From CAYPZL01 sp964415045 (lineage in GTDB: Bacteria; Planctomycetota; Phycisphaerae; Sedimentisphaerales; Anaerobacaceae): 20,709 nucleotides of DNA. A program made the position numbers and the translations under genes. Location of the stretch: positions 1 to 20,709 of the forward strand of contig CAYPZL010000099.1 of the NCBI GenBank assembly GCA_964415045.1, written 5' to 3'. This document shows, piece by piece, positions 7,586 to 15,561 of this stretch (the stretch's first letter is position 1; each line of letters begins with the position of its first letter). The notes under the pieces were generated by a model, which did no database searches, was not told the origin of the DNA, and saw only the letters and a program-made list of their open reading frames with translations.

Positions 7586-7620
7586 GACCCGAATCACGAG
7601 TCACAGGTCACGAGCCACTG
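7586..7620 (+). repeat. Heptamer repeat array, family A, upstream of the four-helix gene
   Basis: Five 7-bp units read GACCCGA, ATCACGA, GTCACAG, GTCACGA, GCCACTG on the + strand. The array overlaps the last codons and the TGA stop of atpB (7610-7608) and ends just before the ribosome binding site of the four-helix gene. Confidence 0.8.
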
Positions 7621-9008
7621 CCTTTCTTTCTAAACTGCGGCATGTATTTCTCGATGAGCTTGACGTCGATACGCTTGAGTTCGGCGTTCTCGAACATGCT
7701 CAGCAGCTCCCAGCCGAGGTCGAGGGTCTGCTGGACGGTGCGGTTCTCGTAGTAATCCTGCGAGATGTAGCGGTCCTCGAACTGGTTGGCGAACTGCATG
7801 TACTTGCGGTCCTCGTCGGAGAGCGCGGCCTCGCCCATGATGGTGGCGAGCTCCTGCATTTCCTTGCCGCGGGCGTAGGCGGCGTAAAGCTGGTTGTACA
7901 GGTCCGCGTGGTCCTCGCGGGTCTTGCCCTCGCCGATACCCTTGTCCTTGAGACGCGAAAGGCTGGGCAGCACGTCGACCGGCGGCGAGACGCCCTGGCG
8001 GTGCAGCGAGCGCGAGAGAATGACCTGGCCCTCGGTAATGTAGCCCGTCAGGTCGGGCACGGGGTGGGTCTTGTCGTCTTCGGGCATCGTCAGAACCGGG
8101 ACCATGGTGATGGAACCCTTCTTGTCCTTGATGCGGCCGGCACGCTCGTAGATGGTGGCCAGGTCGGTATAAAGATAGCCCGGATAGCCGCGTCGGCCCG
8201 GCACTTCCTTGCGGGCGGCGCTGATCTCACGCAGGGCTTCACAATAGTTGGTCATGTCGTTGAGAATCACGAGCACGTGCATGTCACGCTCGAAGGCCAG
8301 GTACTCGGCCGCGGTCAGGGCGAAGCGCGGCGTGGCGATTCGCTCGATGGCCGGGTCGTTGGCCAGGTTGACGAACATGACGGCGCGCTCGATGGCGCCG
8401 GTGTTGTGCAAGTCGTCGATGAAGAACTGGGCGGCCTCGAAGGTAATACCCATCGCCGCGAACACCACGGCGAAGTCCTCACCTTTGCCCAGCACGGTGG
8501 CTTGACGGGCGAACTGGGCGGTCAGGTCGTCGTGCGGCAGGCCCGAGCCCGAGAAGATCGGCAGTTTCTGACCGCGCACCAGCGGGTTCAGACCGTCGAT
8601 GGTCGAGATGCCGCTCTGGATAAACTCATTCGGGTAGTCACGGGCGAAGGGATTGATGGGCTGGCCGTTGATGTCGAGCCGCTTCTCCGGGATGATCTCC
8701 GGGCCGTCGTCCTTGGGAACGCCCAGGCCGCTGAAGACGCGCCCGAGCAGGTCGGGCGAGACGCCCAGCTCCAGCGGGCGGGCCAGGAAACGGACCGTGC
8801 TGCGATCGACGTCGATGCCGCTGGTGCCCTCGAAGACCTGGACGAGAACCTTGTCGTTCTCGACCTGGAGGATCTGGCCGTGACGAATCGAGCCGTCGCG
8901 CAGCTCGATGTCCACGATGTGGCCGTACTTGGCCTCATCGACCATCTCCACCATCATCAAGGGGCCCTGAATGTTCGAGACTGTCTGGTATTCTTTCACC
9001 GATAACAT
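7608..9008 (-). CDS. atpB: V-type ATPase subunit B (non-catalytic nucleotide-binding subunit)
   Basis: This 466-residue subunit alternates with subunit A in the cytoplasmic hexameric head. It has the N-terminal beta-barrel, then FSGSGLPHDDLTAQFARQA in place of a Walker A P-loop, as is normal for subunit B, then VFVNLANDPAIERIATPR, ALTAAEYLAFERDMHVLVILNDMTNYCEALREISAARKEVPGRRGYPGYLYTDLATIYERAGR (given here only as the stretch around residues 225-287), and a helical C-terminus. The ATG at 9008 is preferred to one at 9047 because AGGAG lies 6-7 nt upstream and the family begins near MLSVKEYQTVSNIQGP. The gene follows atpA by 41 nt. Its last residues and stop codon are encoded by the heptamer array at 7586-7620. 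Confidence 0.97.
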   Translation of the reverse strand: MLSVKEYQTVSNIQGPLMMVEMVDEAKYGHIVDIELRDGSIRHGQILQVENDKVLVQVFEGTSGIDVDRSTVRFLARPLELGVSPDLLGRVFSGLGVPKDDGPEIIPEKRLDINGQPINPFARDYPNEFIQSGISTIDGLNPLVRGQKLPIFSGSGLPHDDLTAQFARQATVLGKGEDFAVVFAAMGITFEAAQFFIDDLHNTGAIERAVMFVNLANDPAIERIATPRFALTAAEYLAFERDMHVLVILNDMTNYCEALREISAARKEVPGRRGYPGYLYTDLATIYERAGRIKDKKGSITMVPVLTMPEDDKTHPVPDLTGYITEGQVILSRSLHRQGVSPPVDVLPSLSRLKDKGIGEGKTREDHADLYNQLYAAYARGKEMQELATIMGEAALSDEDRKYMQFANQFEDRYISQDYYENRTVQQTLDLGWELLSMFENAELKRIDVKLIEKYMPQFRKKGSGS

Positions 9009-9049
9009 GTCACACTCCTGCGCCTGTCGTGAAACGCATTCTGGCATTC

Positions 9050-10834
9050 TTACCTGGAAGCAGCGGTGCCCTGGAGCTGCTTCATCTGCTCTTCGATTTT
9101 CTGGCGAATCTGGCCGATCTTGTCCATCTCGTCCTGCGGGATGTACTTGGCACGAGCGATGTCCTCGCGAACGGCCAGCTTGAAGATGTCGGCGGTTTCC
9201 ACGCCGGCGTCAATCGCTTCCTGGGCCTGGTGGTGGAAGTGCAGGACGGTTTTGAGCATTTCGTATTGTTTCTCCATCGAGGTGTAGGTATCGACCTCGT
9301 GAAACGCGTTCTGGTGCAGGTAGTCCTCGCGAATGGACCGCGAGGTCTCCAGCGACAGCCGGTCGCGCGGCGAGAGGGCCTCGGCGCCGACGAGCCGGAC
9401 GATCTCACGCAGCTCCGACTCCTGTTCGAGCAGGCTCATCGCCTCGACCGTCATACGCTCCATGTCTTCGCCCTGGTCCTTGTCCTCGAAGCATCCCCGC
9501 AGATATTGCTTGTAGAAGCTGTAGCTGGTCAGCCAGTCGATGGCGGGGAAGTGCCGCTGGTAGGCCAGCTCGCCCTTGAGCGACCAGAAGACCTTGACCA
9601 CGTGCAGGGTGGCCTGAACGACGGAATCGGAGAGGTCGCCGCCAGGCGGGCTGACGGCTCCGATGACGGAGAGCCCCCCCTCGCGGTCCGGACCGCCCAA
9701 ACACTTCACACGTCCGGCCCGCTCGTAGAACGCGGCGATGCGCGCCGACAGGTAGGCGGGATAGCCCTCTTCAGCCGGCATCTCTTCCAGACGCGTCGAA
9801 ATCTCACGCATGGCCTCGGCCCAACGGCTCGTGCTGTCGGCCATCAGGGCCACCGTGTATCCCATGTCCCGGAAGTACTCGGCCAGGGTGATTCCCGTAT
9901 AGACCGAGGCTTCGCGAGCGGCCACCGGCATGTTGGACGTATTGGCGATGAGCACCGAGCGTCGCATCAGCGGCTCGCCCGAGCGCGGGTCTTTGAGCTC
10001 GGGGAACTCGGTGAGCACGTCGGTCATCTCGTTGCCGCGCTCACCGCAGCCCACGTAGACGACCACCTCGGCATCGACCCACTTGGCGAGCTGGTGCTGC
10101 ACAACGGTCTTGCCCGTCCCGAACGGGCCGGGGACACAGGCGGTGCCGCCTTTGCTGATCGGGAAGAACGTGTCGATGACCCGCTGGCCGCTGACCAGGA
10201 TGTTCTCCGGCGCCAACCGCCGCGCGATCGGCCGGGCGTTACGAACAGGCCAGCGCTGCATCATCTTCAGCTCGTGCTCCGTCCCGTCCTCGGCCACACA
10301 GATGGCCACGGTCTCTTCGACGGTGTAATCCCCCTCGGCGATGCTCTTGAGCGTGCCGCTGACACGGGGCGGGACCATGATCTTGTGCACCATCAGCGTC
10401 GTTTCCTCGACCTCGCCGATGATGTCACCCGGTCCGACCTTCGTACCCTCGGAGATCGTGGGCTTGAAGTGCCACTTCTTCTCGCGATTCAAACCGGGCA
10501 TGTCGCTGCCCCGGCTCATGAACTCCCCTTCGAAGTCCACCAGCGCGTCCAGCGGCCTCTGGATGCCGTCGTAGATGCTCTCGATCAGTCCGGGACCCAG
10601 CTCCACGCTCAGTGGCGCCTCGGTGTCGACCACGGGCTCGCCCGGGCCCATGCCGGTCGTTTCCTCGTACACCTGGATCGAGGCCCTGTCGCCCCGCAGC
10701 TCGACAATCTCGCCGATCAGATTGAGCTTCCCCACGCGGACAACATCGTACATCCGCGCCCCGGTCATTCCCTCGGCCACGACCACGGGACCGGCGACTT
10801 TGACCACACGACCTACTCGTTTTTCACTCATCAT
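9050..10834 (-). CDS. atpA: V-type ATPase subunit A (catalytic ATP-binding subunit)
   Basis: This is the 594-residue catalytic subunit of the V/A-type rotary ATPase. The N-terminal barrel starts GRVVKVAGPVVVAEG. The A-specific bulge domain runs from about residue 110 to 190. The Walker A loop GPFGTGKT is at 236-243, with GCGERGNEM following and SRWAEAMREISTRLEEMPAEEGYPAYL near 330-355. It hydrolyses ATP to drive ion transport, or makes ATP in reverse. Two adjacent ATG codons (10834 and 10831) are possible, with a short AAAGG site upstream; the second has the more usual spacing. An in-frame extension back to 11104 overlaps atpF and is not real. It follows atpF by 10 nt. Confidence 0.97.
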   Translation of the reverse strand: MMSEKRVGRVVKVAGPVVVAEGMTGARMYDVVRVGKLNLIGEIVELRGDRASIQVYEETTGMGPGEPVVDTEAPLSVELGPGLIESIYDGIQRPLDALVDFEGEFMSRGSDMPGLNREKKWHFKPTISEGTKVGPGDIIGEVEETTLMVHKIMVPPRVSGTLKSIAEGDYTVEETVAICVAEDGTEHELKMMQRWPVRNARPIARRLAPENILVSGQRVIDTFFPISKGGTACVPGPFGTGKTVVQHQLAKWVDAEVVVYVGCGERGNEMTDVLTEFPELKDPRSGEPLMRRSVLIANTSNMPVAAREASVYTGITLAEYFRDMGYTVALMADSTSRWAEAMREISTRLEEMPAEEGYPAYLSARIAAFYERAGRVKCLGGPDREGGLSVIGAVSPPGGDLSDSVVQATLHVVKVFWSLKGELAYQRHFPAIDWLTSYSFYKQYLRGCFEDKDQGEDMERMTVEAMSLLEQESELREIVRLVGAEALSPRDRLSLETSRSIREDYLHQNAFHEVDTYTSMEKQYEMLKTVLHFHHQAQEAIDAGVETADIFKLAVREDIARAKYIPQDEMDKIGQIRQKIEEQMKQLQGTAASR

Positions 10835-10844
10835 CAAAACCTTT

Positions 10845-11168
10845 TTAACTGTGCTGGAGGACGTTGATGCCGGTAGCGAGTTTGAGAACCTTGCCCAGCG
10901 CCTCAGTGGCAAAGCCTTCGGATTCGGTGGTGAACGGGACCACGACCACGCAGGGCGTCGGCCGGCTCTCGGCGTCGGCGAACACCTCGTCCGCATCCCG
11001 GGCGACGTTCTCAGCGACAACGACCAGTGCGTAATCGGCCTCCAGAATCTGCCGGGCGGCCTCAAGCACGCTGTCCCGCTGCTGCTCCACGGGGTACGTA
11101 TCAACCCCGAGAGCCGAGAACGGCATCACGAAATCCGCGCCCCCTAATACTGCGACTTTGCCTTCCAT
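10845..11168 (-). CDS. atpF: V-type ATPase subunit F (central stalk)
   Basis: This 107-residue subunit has a Rossmann-like alternating fold and binds subunit D in the rotor. The start MEGKVAVLGGADFVMPFSALGVDTY resembles the family pattern of a first strand, then D/E and a short helix carrying F-x-x-x-G. ADYALVVVAENVA contains the family's typical acidic position before the second strand. It sits between atpC and atpA, the standard position for F (called NtpG in Enterococcus). The space to atpC is enlarged to 172 nt by a repeat element. GAGG lies about 10 nt before the ATG. Confidence 0.92.
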   Translation of the reverse strand: MEGKVAVLGGADFVMPFSALGVDTYPVEQQRDSVLEAARQILEADYALVVVAENVARDADEVFADAESRPTPCVVVVPFTTESEGFATEALGKVLKLATGINVLQHS

Positions 11169-11181
11169 TTCTTACGCACCT

Positions 11182-11209
11182 CGTGAAGCGTGAAGTGTGA
11201 AGCGTACTT
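11182..11209 (+). repeat. Heptamer repeat array, family B, left copy
   Basis: Units read CGTGAAG, CGTGAAG, TGTGAAG, CGTACTT on the + strand, with a period of seven. The array lies just upstream of atpF. Bases 11182-11205 match the reverse complement of 11315-11338 at 22 of 24 positions. Confidence 0.8.
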
Positions 11210-11222
11210 CCCACAAACACGC

Positions 11223-11290
11223 TCAATCGAGTTTCCTTATCAATTTTGCCAGACGTCCAAATCTCTGAAATTTCTGATCTTCGCGTTCAC
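11223..11290 (-). pseudogene. Remnant of a four-helix-bundle (S23/IVS family) gene
   Basis: From a GTG at 11290, with AAAGG 8 nt upstream, the - strand reads MNAKIRNFRDLDVWQN and then stops (TGA, 11242-11240). This matches the family's N-terminus, as in KDYKELRVWQKG of the intact gene at 7567. A second, overlapping frame (11252-11223) reads LAKLIRKLD and stops, matching the C-terminus LIGKLD of the intact protein. About 100 codons between the two pieces are missing, with a frameshift at the join. Confidence 0.7.
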
Positions 11291-11312
11291 ATATTGCACC
11301 TTTCGATGCGCC

Positions 11313-11346
11313 ACACGCTTCACCCTTCACGCTTAACGCTTCACGC
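11313..11346 (-). repeat. Heptamer repeat array, family B, right inverted copy
   Basis: The + strand reads ACGCTTC, ACCCTTC, ACGCTTA, ACGCTTC, ACGC from 11315. It is the inverted partner of the array at 11182-11209. The stop codon of atpC (TGA, 11343-11341) lies inside it. Confidence 0.8.
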
Positions 11347-12381
11347 AATTCGGTCGAGGATCAGCCTGGTATCCAAGAGGTTTCTCTTGGCCGTGAGGAT
11401 CAGGCGCACCGTGCGAATTTCCAGCTCCTTCAGGAGCAGGTACGCAATGAGGGGCTGGGTACCGGCGGTGATGGTCACGGTCGATTTCAGAAAGCCCGTC
11501 ACGTACTCCTCACACTGCTGCTCGATCTTGAGGAACGACTCGTTCGAGACGACGTAGCCGGCCCCGACATCGATAAGACGGTGATACGGCGTTGTGAAAA
11601 ACAACTGCCCCAGCGACTCGTACCCGATGTCCAGGCCGTGGCGGAAGCGCTCCAGCTCGACAAAACCGCCGTCGAGCAAGACGTTTCGCTGCTCGGCCTC
11701 GGTGAACTTGAGCCGGAGCATGGTGCGAATATTCGTCAGATCAATCTGTATCTTGTAGAGGTTCAGCAAGAACACACTGCCGAGCTTGCGCGCGGCCCGG
11801 AGTTGCCAGGCCGACTGCACGCGGTCGAGGGTGTGATCTATCTGGGGAATTTCCTTGTTCTGATAGTAGGCCAGCACCACCTGCTCGGTGGCCTCCCGTA
11901 AAAACGGGGGAAACAGCTCGTAGAGTTCCTCCTCGAATATCTGCTCGAAGAGTTCCGGCGCGACGTTTCCCTCGTCACTGTAGTCCGAGCCCACAGGCCT
12001 GTCGGTCAGCGTCCGCCGCAACGCCAGCCGCAGGTTGGCAAAGTCGGTGCGACTCTTGAACAACTCGACCAGCCCCTTGTCACCGTCGAGAATCCACTCT
12101 TCGAACTGCTGGCGCACCGCCGCGCGGCGCTGCCGGAGCATGGCTTCCATCTCGGCGTCGCTGACCGTCGCGGGCAACGTGTATTCCGTGGCGCTGAGCG
12201 AACCGGCGGCCGACGCATAATCCGGGGCGTTGGCCATGTCCATGATCGTGGCCCGGGAGAGCATCTGCATCTCCAGGGCCCGGACCTGGGCGGTCTCGAA
12301 GGCATAACGCCAGTCGTCCGTGCCGATAGACGGATAGGTATAGAAGCCTAAGATTGTCTTTTCAGATTGGGTTTCAGGCAT
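11341..12381 (-). CDS. atpC: V-type ATPase subunit C (d-type socket between rotor stalk and ring)
   Basis: This 346-residue, largely alpha-helical protein of the V-ATPase AC39/subunit d family forms the funnel joining the central stalk to the K ring. Recognisable features are repeated helical segments, LYKIQIDLTNIRTMLRLKF (about residues 206-224), which is the best conserved part of the family, and the C-terminal LLLKELEIRTVRLILTAKRN, which recalls the family's E-x-x-N-I/V-R-x-I-x-x-x-K signature. It starts 8 nt after atpE with no strong ribosome binding site, so it is probably coupled. Its last residues and stop codon run into the heptamer array at 11313-11346. Confidence 0.93.
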   Translation of the reverse strand: MPETQSEKTILGFYTYPSIGTDDWRYAFETAQVRALEMQMLSRATIMDMANAPDYASAAGSLSATEYTLPATVSDAEMEAMLRQRRAAVRQQFEEWILDGDKGLVELFKSRTDFANLRLALRRTLTDRPVGSDYSDEGNVAPELFEQIFEEELYELFPPFLREATEQVVLAYYQNKEIPQIDHTLDRVQSAWQLRAARKLGSVFLLNLYKIQIDLTNIRTMLRLKFTEAEQRNVLLDGGFVELERFRHGLDIGYESLGQLFFTTPYHRLIDVGAGYVVSNESFLKIEQQCEEYVTGFLKSTVTITAGTQPLIAYLLLKELEIRTVRLILTAKRNLLDTRLILDRIA

Positions 12382-12389
12382 TGTCGCTG

Positions 12390-13004
12390 CTACGGCTGGC
12401 CGCCGTCAGCCTCCTGTGAGAAAAGATCCCGGGCCAGTTCCATCACCAGATCGTTGCGCGCCTGGGCGACGAGCACGTCGATGGAGACGTTGGTTCGAAT
12501 CCTGCCGCGGCGCAGAACGAAGCCGCCGCGAAGGCCGTGCCGGTCCTCGGCCAGGGTCAAATTGCCCTTGCCCTGCCCTTCCAACCTCTGGTTGACGTCC
12601 GCGACCAGTTTGTCATCGACGCGGCTCTCGTTCGTGCCGGCGACCACCTGTTCGTCGCCCGTCTCCACGGCTTCGACCATCAGCTTCGCCATCAGCTCCC
12701 GATAGTCCGCCTCGGGCAACTCATCGACCTTCTTGCCCACCTGCGCGAAAACCTCATCGAGAATCCCGGCCTTCTCGGCCAGGTATTCCCGGGCCGCCTG
12801 CATGCGCGCGCCTGCCAGCAAATGAGACCTCTCATCTTCGGCGGCCTTCTGCGCCATGGCCTGCGTCTCTCGTTCGAACTCGGCGAGTTCCTCGTCGAGC
12901 TTGGCCTGTTCGGCGGCTTGCGCCTCGGCGGCCTGCTTCTTGATCTTCTCGGCCTCCGCCCTGGCATCCGCCATGATCTTGTCTATGACCTGCTGAGCTT
13001 CCAT
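12390..13004 (-). CDS. atpE: V-type ATPase subunit E (peripheral stalk)
   Basis: This 204-residue peripheral-stalk subunit pairs with the G/H subunit to hold the head against rotation. The N-terminal half (to about residue 105) is a charged coiled coil rich in Ala, Glu, Lys and Gln. The C-terminal globular half includes VAGTNESRVDD and GGFVLRRGRIRTNVSIDVLV, as in NtpE/AtpE. The ATG at 13004 gives the usual family start MEAQQVIDKIMADARAEAEKI and has AGGGG about 10 nt upstream. An alternative ATG at 13043 adds 13 residues with no ribosome binding site. It lies between the K and C genes, as is typical. Confidence 0.9.
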   Translation of the reverse strand: MEAQQVIDKIMADARAEAEKIKKQAAEAQAAEQAKLDEELAEFERETQAMAQKAAEDERSHLLAGARMQAAREYLAEKAGILDEVFAQVGKKVDELPEADYRELMAKLMVEAVETGDEQVVAGTNESRVDDKLVADVNQRLEGQGKGNLTLAEDRHGLRGGFVLRRGRIRTNVSIDVLVAQARNDLVMELARDLFSQEADGGQP

Positions 13005-13056
13005 GGTTTGCGTTCCCCTGGAGTCGTAGTCCTGCTCTTTCATCGGTTCGGCGCGA

Positions 13057-13560
13057 TCAGGCGGCCGCGGCCGCTTCCGGCCAGGCGATACCGAACAGCA
13101 ACATGAACATGGTCACGAGCAGACCGAGCACGGCGTAGACCTCGACCATAACCGCGTACACGACACCCGCCTTGAAGGCCATCTCCGGGCGCTTGGCCGC
13201 CATGAGGATACCGCCGGAGCAAACCCGGCCCTGGAAGATCGCACTGACCAGACCGGCAAACGCAATCGGCAAACAGGCAAAGAGGGTCTGCCATCCGATG
13301 GTCGTGGAGATCTCGGGAACGGCGCCGCCGAAGAAGTTCAGGTTGAGCATCACGAGGAACGCGGCGAGAAAGCCGTAGAAGCCCTGCGTACCGGGCAGCA
13401 CCACCATGATAAACATCTGGCCGTAGCGCTCGGGCTTCTCACTCAAGACCCCGGTCGCACTGCGGCCGGCAATCCCAATTCCGATGGCCGAGCCGATCCC
13501 GGCCAGCAGTGCCGCCAGTCCTGCCCCAATCAGAGCCAACGTCAATCCGTCGTTAAACAT
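13057..13560 (-). CDS. atpK: V-type ATPase subunit K (proteolipid ring), predicted Na+-binding
   Basis: This 167-residue membrane subunit has four transmembrane helices, a fused pair of hairpins, and forms the rotating ring. Helix 2 carries LPGTQGFYGF (55-64), helix 3 has Gln110 in FQGRVCSGG, and helix 4 has Glu140 in AVMVEVYAVLG. These correspond to Leu61, Thr64, Gln65, Tyr68, Gln110 and Glu139 of Enterococcus hirae NtpK, the residues that bind Na+. The carboxylate is present once per four helices, as in NtpK. The ATG at 13560 is preferred over a TTG two codons earlier because GAGG lies 7 nt before it. It follows atpI by 34 nt. Confidence 0.95.
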   Translation of the reverse strand: MFNDGLTLALIGAGLAALLAGIGSAIGIGIAGRSATGVLSEKPERYGQMFIMVVLPGTQGFYGFLAAFLVMLNLNFFGGAVPEISTTIGWQTLFACLPIAFAGLVSAIFQGRVCSGGILMAAKRPEMAFKAGVVYAVMVEVYAVLGLLVTMFMLLFGIAWPEAAAAA

Positions 13561-13594
13561 TGCCAAACCTCACTTTCTCAGACTCAATAAAACC

Positions 13595-15559
13595 TTAGAC
13601 GTCCTTCTTGATGTAGATGTGTTCGTATTTCTTGCTCAGGGGCTCGAACTGCCTGCCACCCCCGGTCAGAAACTTCGGGAAAAACTCGACGTACTGCAAT
13701 CGCAGCGTATGCACGAACGCCCCCAGGGCGTTGATGGCTAAGTTGAACAGGTGCCCACCGACGAAGACGATGATCATGGCGACGATGCCGATGCCGTAAG
13801 GAATGCCCCCTACGATCTGCACGATGACGTTGATGGCCATCGCCAGGCCGGCGGTCACCATGCCCAGCGCCATCAGACGCAGATAGCTGAGCACGTCGCC
13901 CATATAAAAGATCGTGCTGAAGAGGTTGTAGAGGCCCATGCCGATGCGTCCGCCCCACCCGCCTTCGCGATGACTGAACAGCAGGATCATTGCGGCCGGG
14001 ACCAATGCGATATAGCCGCACACCCGGCCCAGCCCGCCGGGAACGGCGCCGAACAGACCGGCCAGGAAAAGCACGATCGCATTGAGCATGACCAGCCAGA
14101 CGAGATAATCAAAAATCGCCGAGGCGTAGTCGCGCCGCCGGAAATTGTGCACGCACCCGACCGTCAGCCCAACCATGATCTGGAAGTAGCCCAGCGCGAT
14201 CGACAGATAGAAGAAGGTCATCGGCTTCTTCATGGGATCGAACCAGAGGGCGACGTTCTTGCCCTCCATGCCCGGAATGAACTTCTGGATACCGTCTCCG
14301 AACCATCCTCCGGTCAGAGCGCCGGCCACCACCGTCGCGCCCGCACAGATGCCCAGCATCCACAGCAGCTTCTTGTCGCCCTGCATGCGCTTGATCAGAA
14401 AGGCCATCATCGCGATGATGACCAGCCCGTATCCGGCGTCCGTCAGGCAAAGCGCGAAGAAAACGGCAAAAAACGGGGCCAACACCGTCGTCGGATCGAC
14501 CTCGAAATGCTGCGGCATCCCGTATAGCCGGGTGATAACCTCAAACGGACGGACCTTGGCGGTGTTCTCGATCTCGACCGGGATGTCCTCGTCCTCGCCC
14601 GGCTCGATCCGGCTCAGGCTCGCGGCGTCGAACTGCCCGACGATCTGGCCCAAACGCTCGTAATCGTGCTTCTTCACCCAGCCCTCGAGCAGCAGCGCAT
14701 GTTGCGTCGCCGGGGCGTTATCCTGCGCCTGTTCCCTCTGCAGGAGGTTCTCATAGTGGTCGAGCAGGATCTGGACGTTCAACAAATGCCGGGCCAAGGC
14801 ATCGGCCGATCTGCCCTGCTCCTGCAGCTCTTTTCGGGCTGCCGCCAGAGACTCCCGGCGGTCGCGAATCAGCTCGGCGACCGTACCGGTCATCGACTCG
14901 AAGTTGACCGCTTCAAACTCAAGCGAACGAAGCAGCTTCTGAACCTGCTCGGCGCTGTCCTGCACCGCAACCACGATGCAGGCCTCGCGCGTGCCGGCGG
15001 CGCCCACCTTCTGCATGGCCGCGCCCTGTTCGGCAAGCTGCTGTTGCAGCGACTCGAGGTGCTGCGTGGGAACCAGGCCCGCCCAGGAAACGCTCGTCCG
15101 CAGCCGGCCGATTTCTTCGACCGGCGTTTCGAGCGAGGCCCAGGGTTCGAGCGTCTCGAGCACACCCTGCAGCGCCTCGATCCGCCCGTGCGTCTTGTCC
15201 ATGGCCGCCTGAAGCCGCTCGACCTCATCGACAACGCGCAGGACTTCGACGTCGGTCACAACCTCTTTGTACGCTCCCTGCTCGACGACCTTGCGCGGCG
15301 CCAGCATGCTGGCCAACCCCCTCTCCCGCTCGGCGTGCTCTTTCAAAAACGCCACGCTCCGGGTCAAACGACCGATGAGATCCTCGATATCTTTCGGGCG
15401 CTCGCGGACGGTCACCAATTCGGGAGCGTCCTTGCTGATCATCGCCTCTTCGGCGTTGAGGATCTGGCAGATCCCCTCCTCCTGCAACGCCTCCAACAGG
15501 TCCGAGACCTGGGACCGATGGCAGACAATCATGACTTTGGTCATTGGGGCAATCGCCAT
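13595..15559 (-). CDS. atpI: V-type ATPase subunit I (membrane stator, a-type)
   Basis: This 654-residue stator subunit provides the ion half-channels next to the K ring. Residues 1 to about 345 are cytoplasmic, with a long coiled coil (about 225-285) and the family motif LEGWV (about 291-295). About seven transmembrane helices follow from APFFAVFFALCLTDAGYGL (361-379) onward. MGDVLSYLRLMALGMVTAGL in the membrane part contains the conserved Arg thought to release the ion from the ring. The start has AGAGG 7 nt upstream. The G/H gene ends 2 nt before it and the K gene follows, the standard bacterial order. Confidence 0.95.
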   Translation of the reverse strand: MAIAPMTKVMIVCHRSQVSDLLEALQEEGICQILNAEEAMISKDAPELVTVRERPKDIEDLIGRLTRSVAFLKEHAERERGLASMLAPRKVVEQGAYKEVVTDVEVLRVVDEVERLQAAMDKTHGRIEALQGVLETLEPWASLETPVEEIGRLRTSVSWAGLVPTQHLESLQQQLAEQGAAMQKVGAAGTREACIVVAVQDSAEQVQKLLRSLEFEAVNFESMTGTVAELIRDRRESLAAARKELQEQGRSADALARHLLNVQILLDHYENLLQREQAQDNAPATQHALLLEGWVKKHDYERLGQIVGQFDAASLSRIEPGEDEDIPVEIENTAKVRPFEVITRLYGMPQHFEVDPTTVLAPFFAVFFALCLTDAGYGLVIIAMMAFLIKRMQGDKKLLWMLGICAGATVVAGALTGGWFGDGIQKFIPGMEGKNVALWFDPMKKPMTFFYLSIALGYFQIMVGLTVGCVHNFRRRDYASAIFDYLVWLVMLNAIVLFLAGLFGAVPGGLGRVCGYIALVPAAMILLFSHREGGWGGRIGMGLYNLFSTIFYMGDVLSYLRLMALGMVTAGLAMAINVIVQIVGGIPYGIGIVAMIIVFVGGHLFNLAINALGAFVHTLRLQYVEFFPKFLTGGGRQFEPLSKKYEHIYIKKDV

Positions 15560-15561
15560 GG

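Larger units (their letters stand above)
7176..7620 (-). mobile_element. Putative mobile cassette: four-helix gene between inverted heptamer arrays
   Basis: Two inverted arrays (7176-7206 and 7586-7620) enclose the four-helix gene and nothing else. In the transcript, bases 7618-7590 can pair with 7206-7178 over 29 positions, which I count as 22 Watson-Crick pairs, 5 G-U pairs and 2 mismatches. The stop codon of atpB and the tail of the four-helix protein are encoded by the arrays, as expected if the block was inserted between atpB and atpD. An internally deleted relative lies at 11182-11346. No transposase is encoded, so movement would need help in trans. Confidence 0.55.
11182..11346 (-). 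mobile_element. Internally deleted cassette copy between inverted heptamer arrays
   Basis: This 165-bp block fills the space between atpC and atpF. Its ends are inverted family B heptamer arrays, and its AT-richer core contains the beginning and end of a four-helix-bundle gene joined by a deletion. The layout parallels the intact cassette at 7176-7620: inverted arrays, gene inside, insertion within the same operon, and the stop codon of the upstream gene (atpC) taken from the array. It resembles a MITE in being a non-coding remnant of a larger element. No transposase and no clear target duplication are seen. Confidence 0.55.

Noticed and set aside
6519..7620. CRISPR array
   Set aside because: The repeats are contiguous 7-bp units with no spacers and no cas genes.
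7557..10867. Two long + strand frames opposite atpB and atpA
   Set aside because: They are antisense shadows of highly conserved ATPase genes, with no ribosome binding sites and no family resemblance.
10835..11104. N-terminal extension of atpA in the same frame
   Set aside because: It overlaps atpF almost completely, and subunit A homology begins at the ATG pair 10834/10831.
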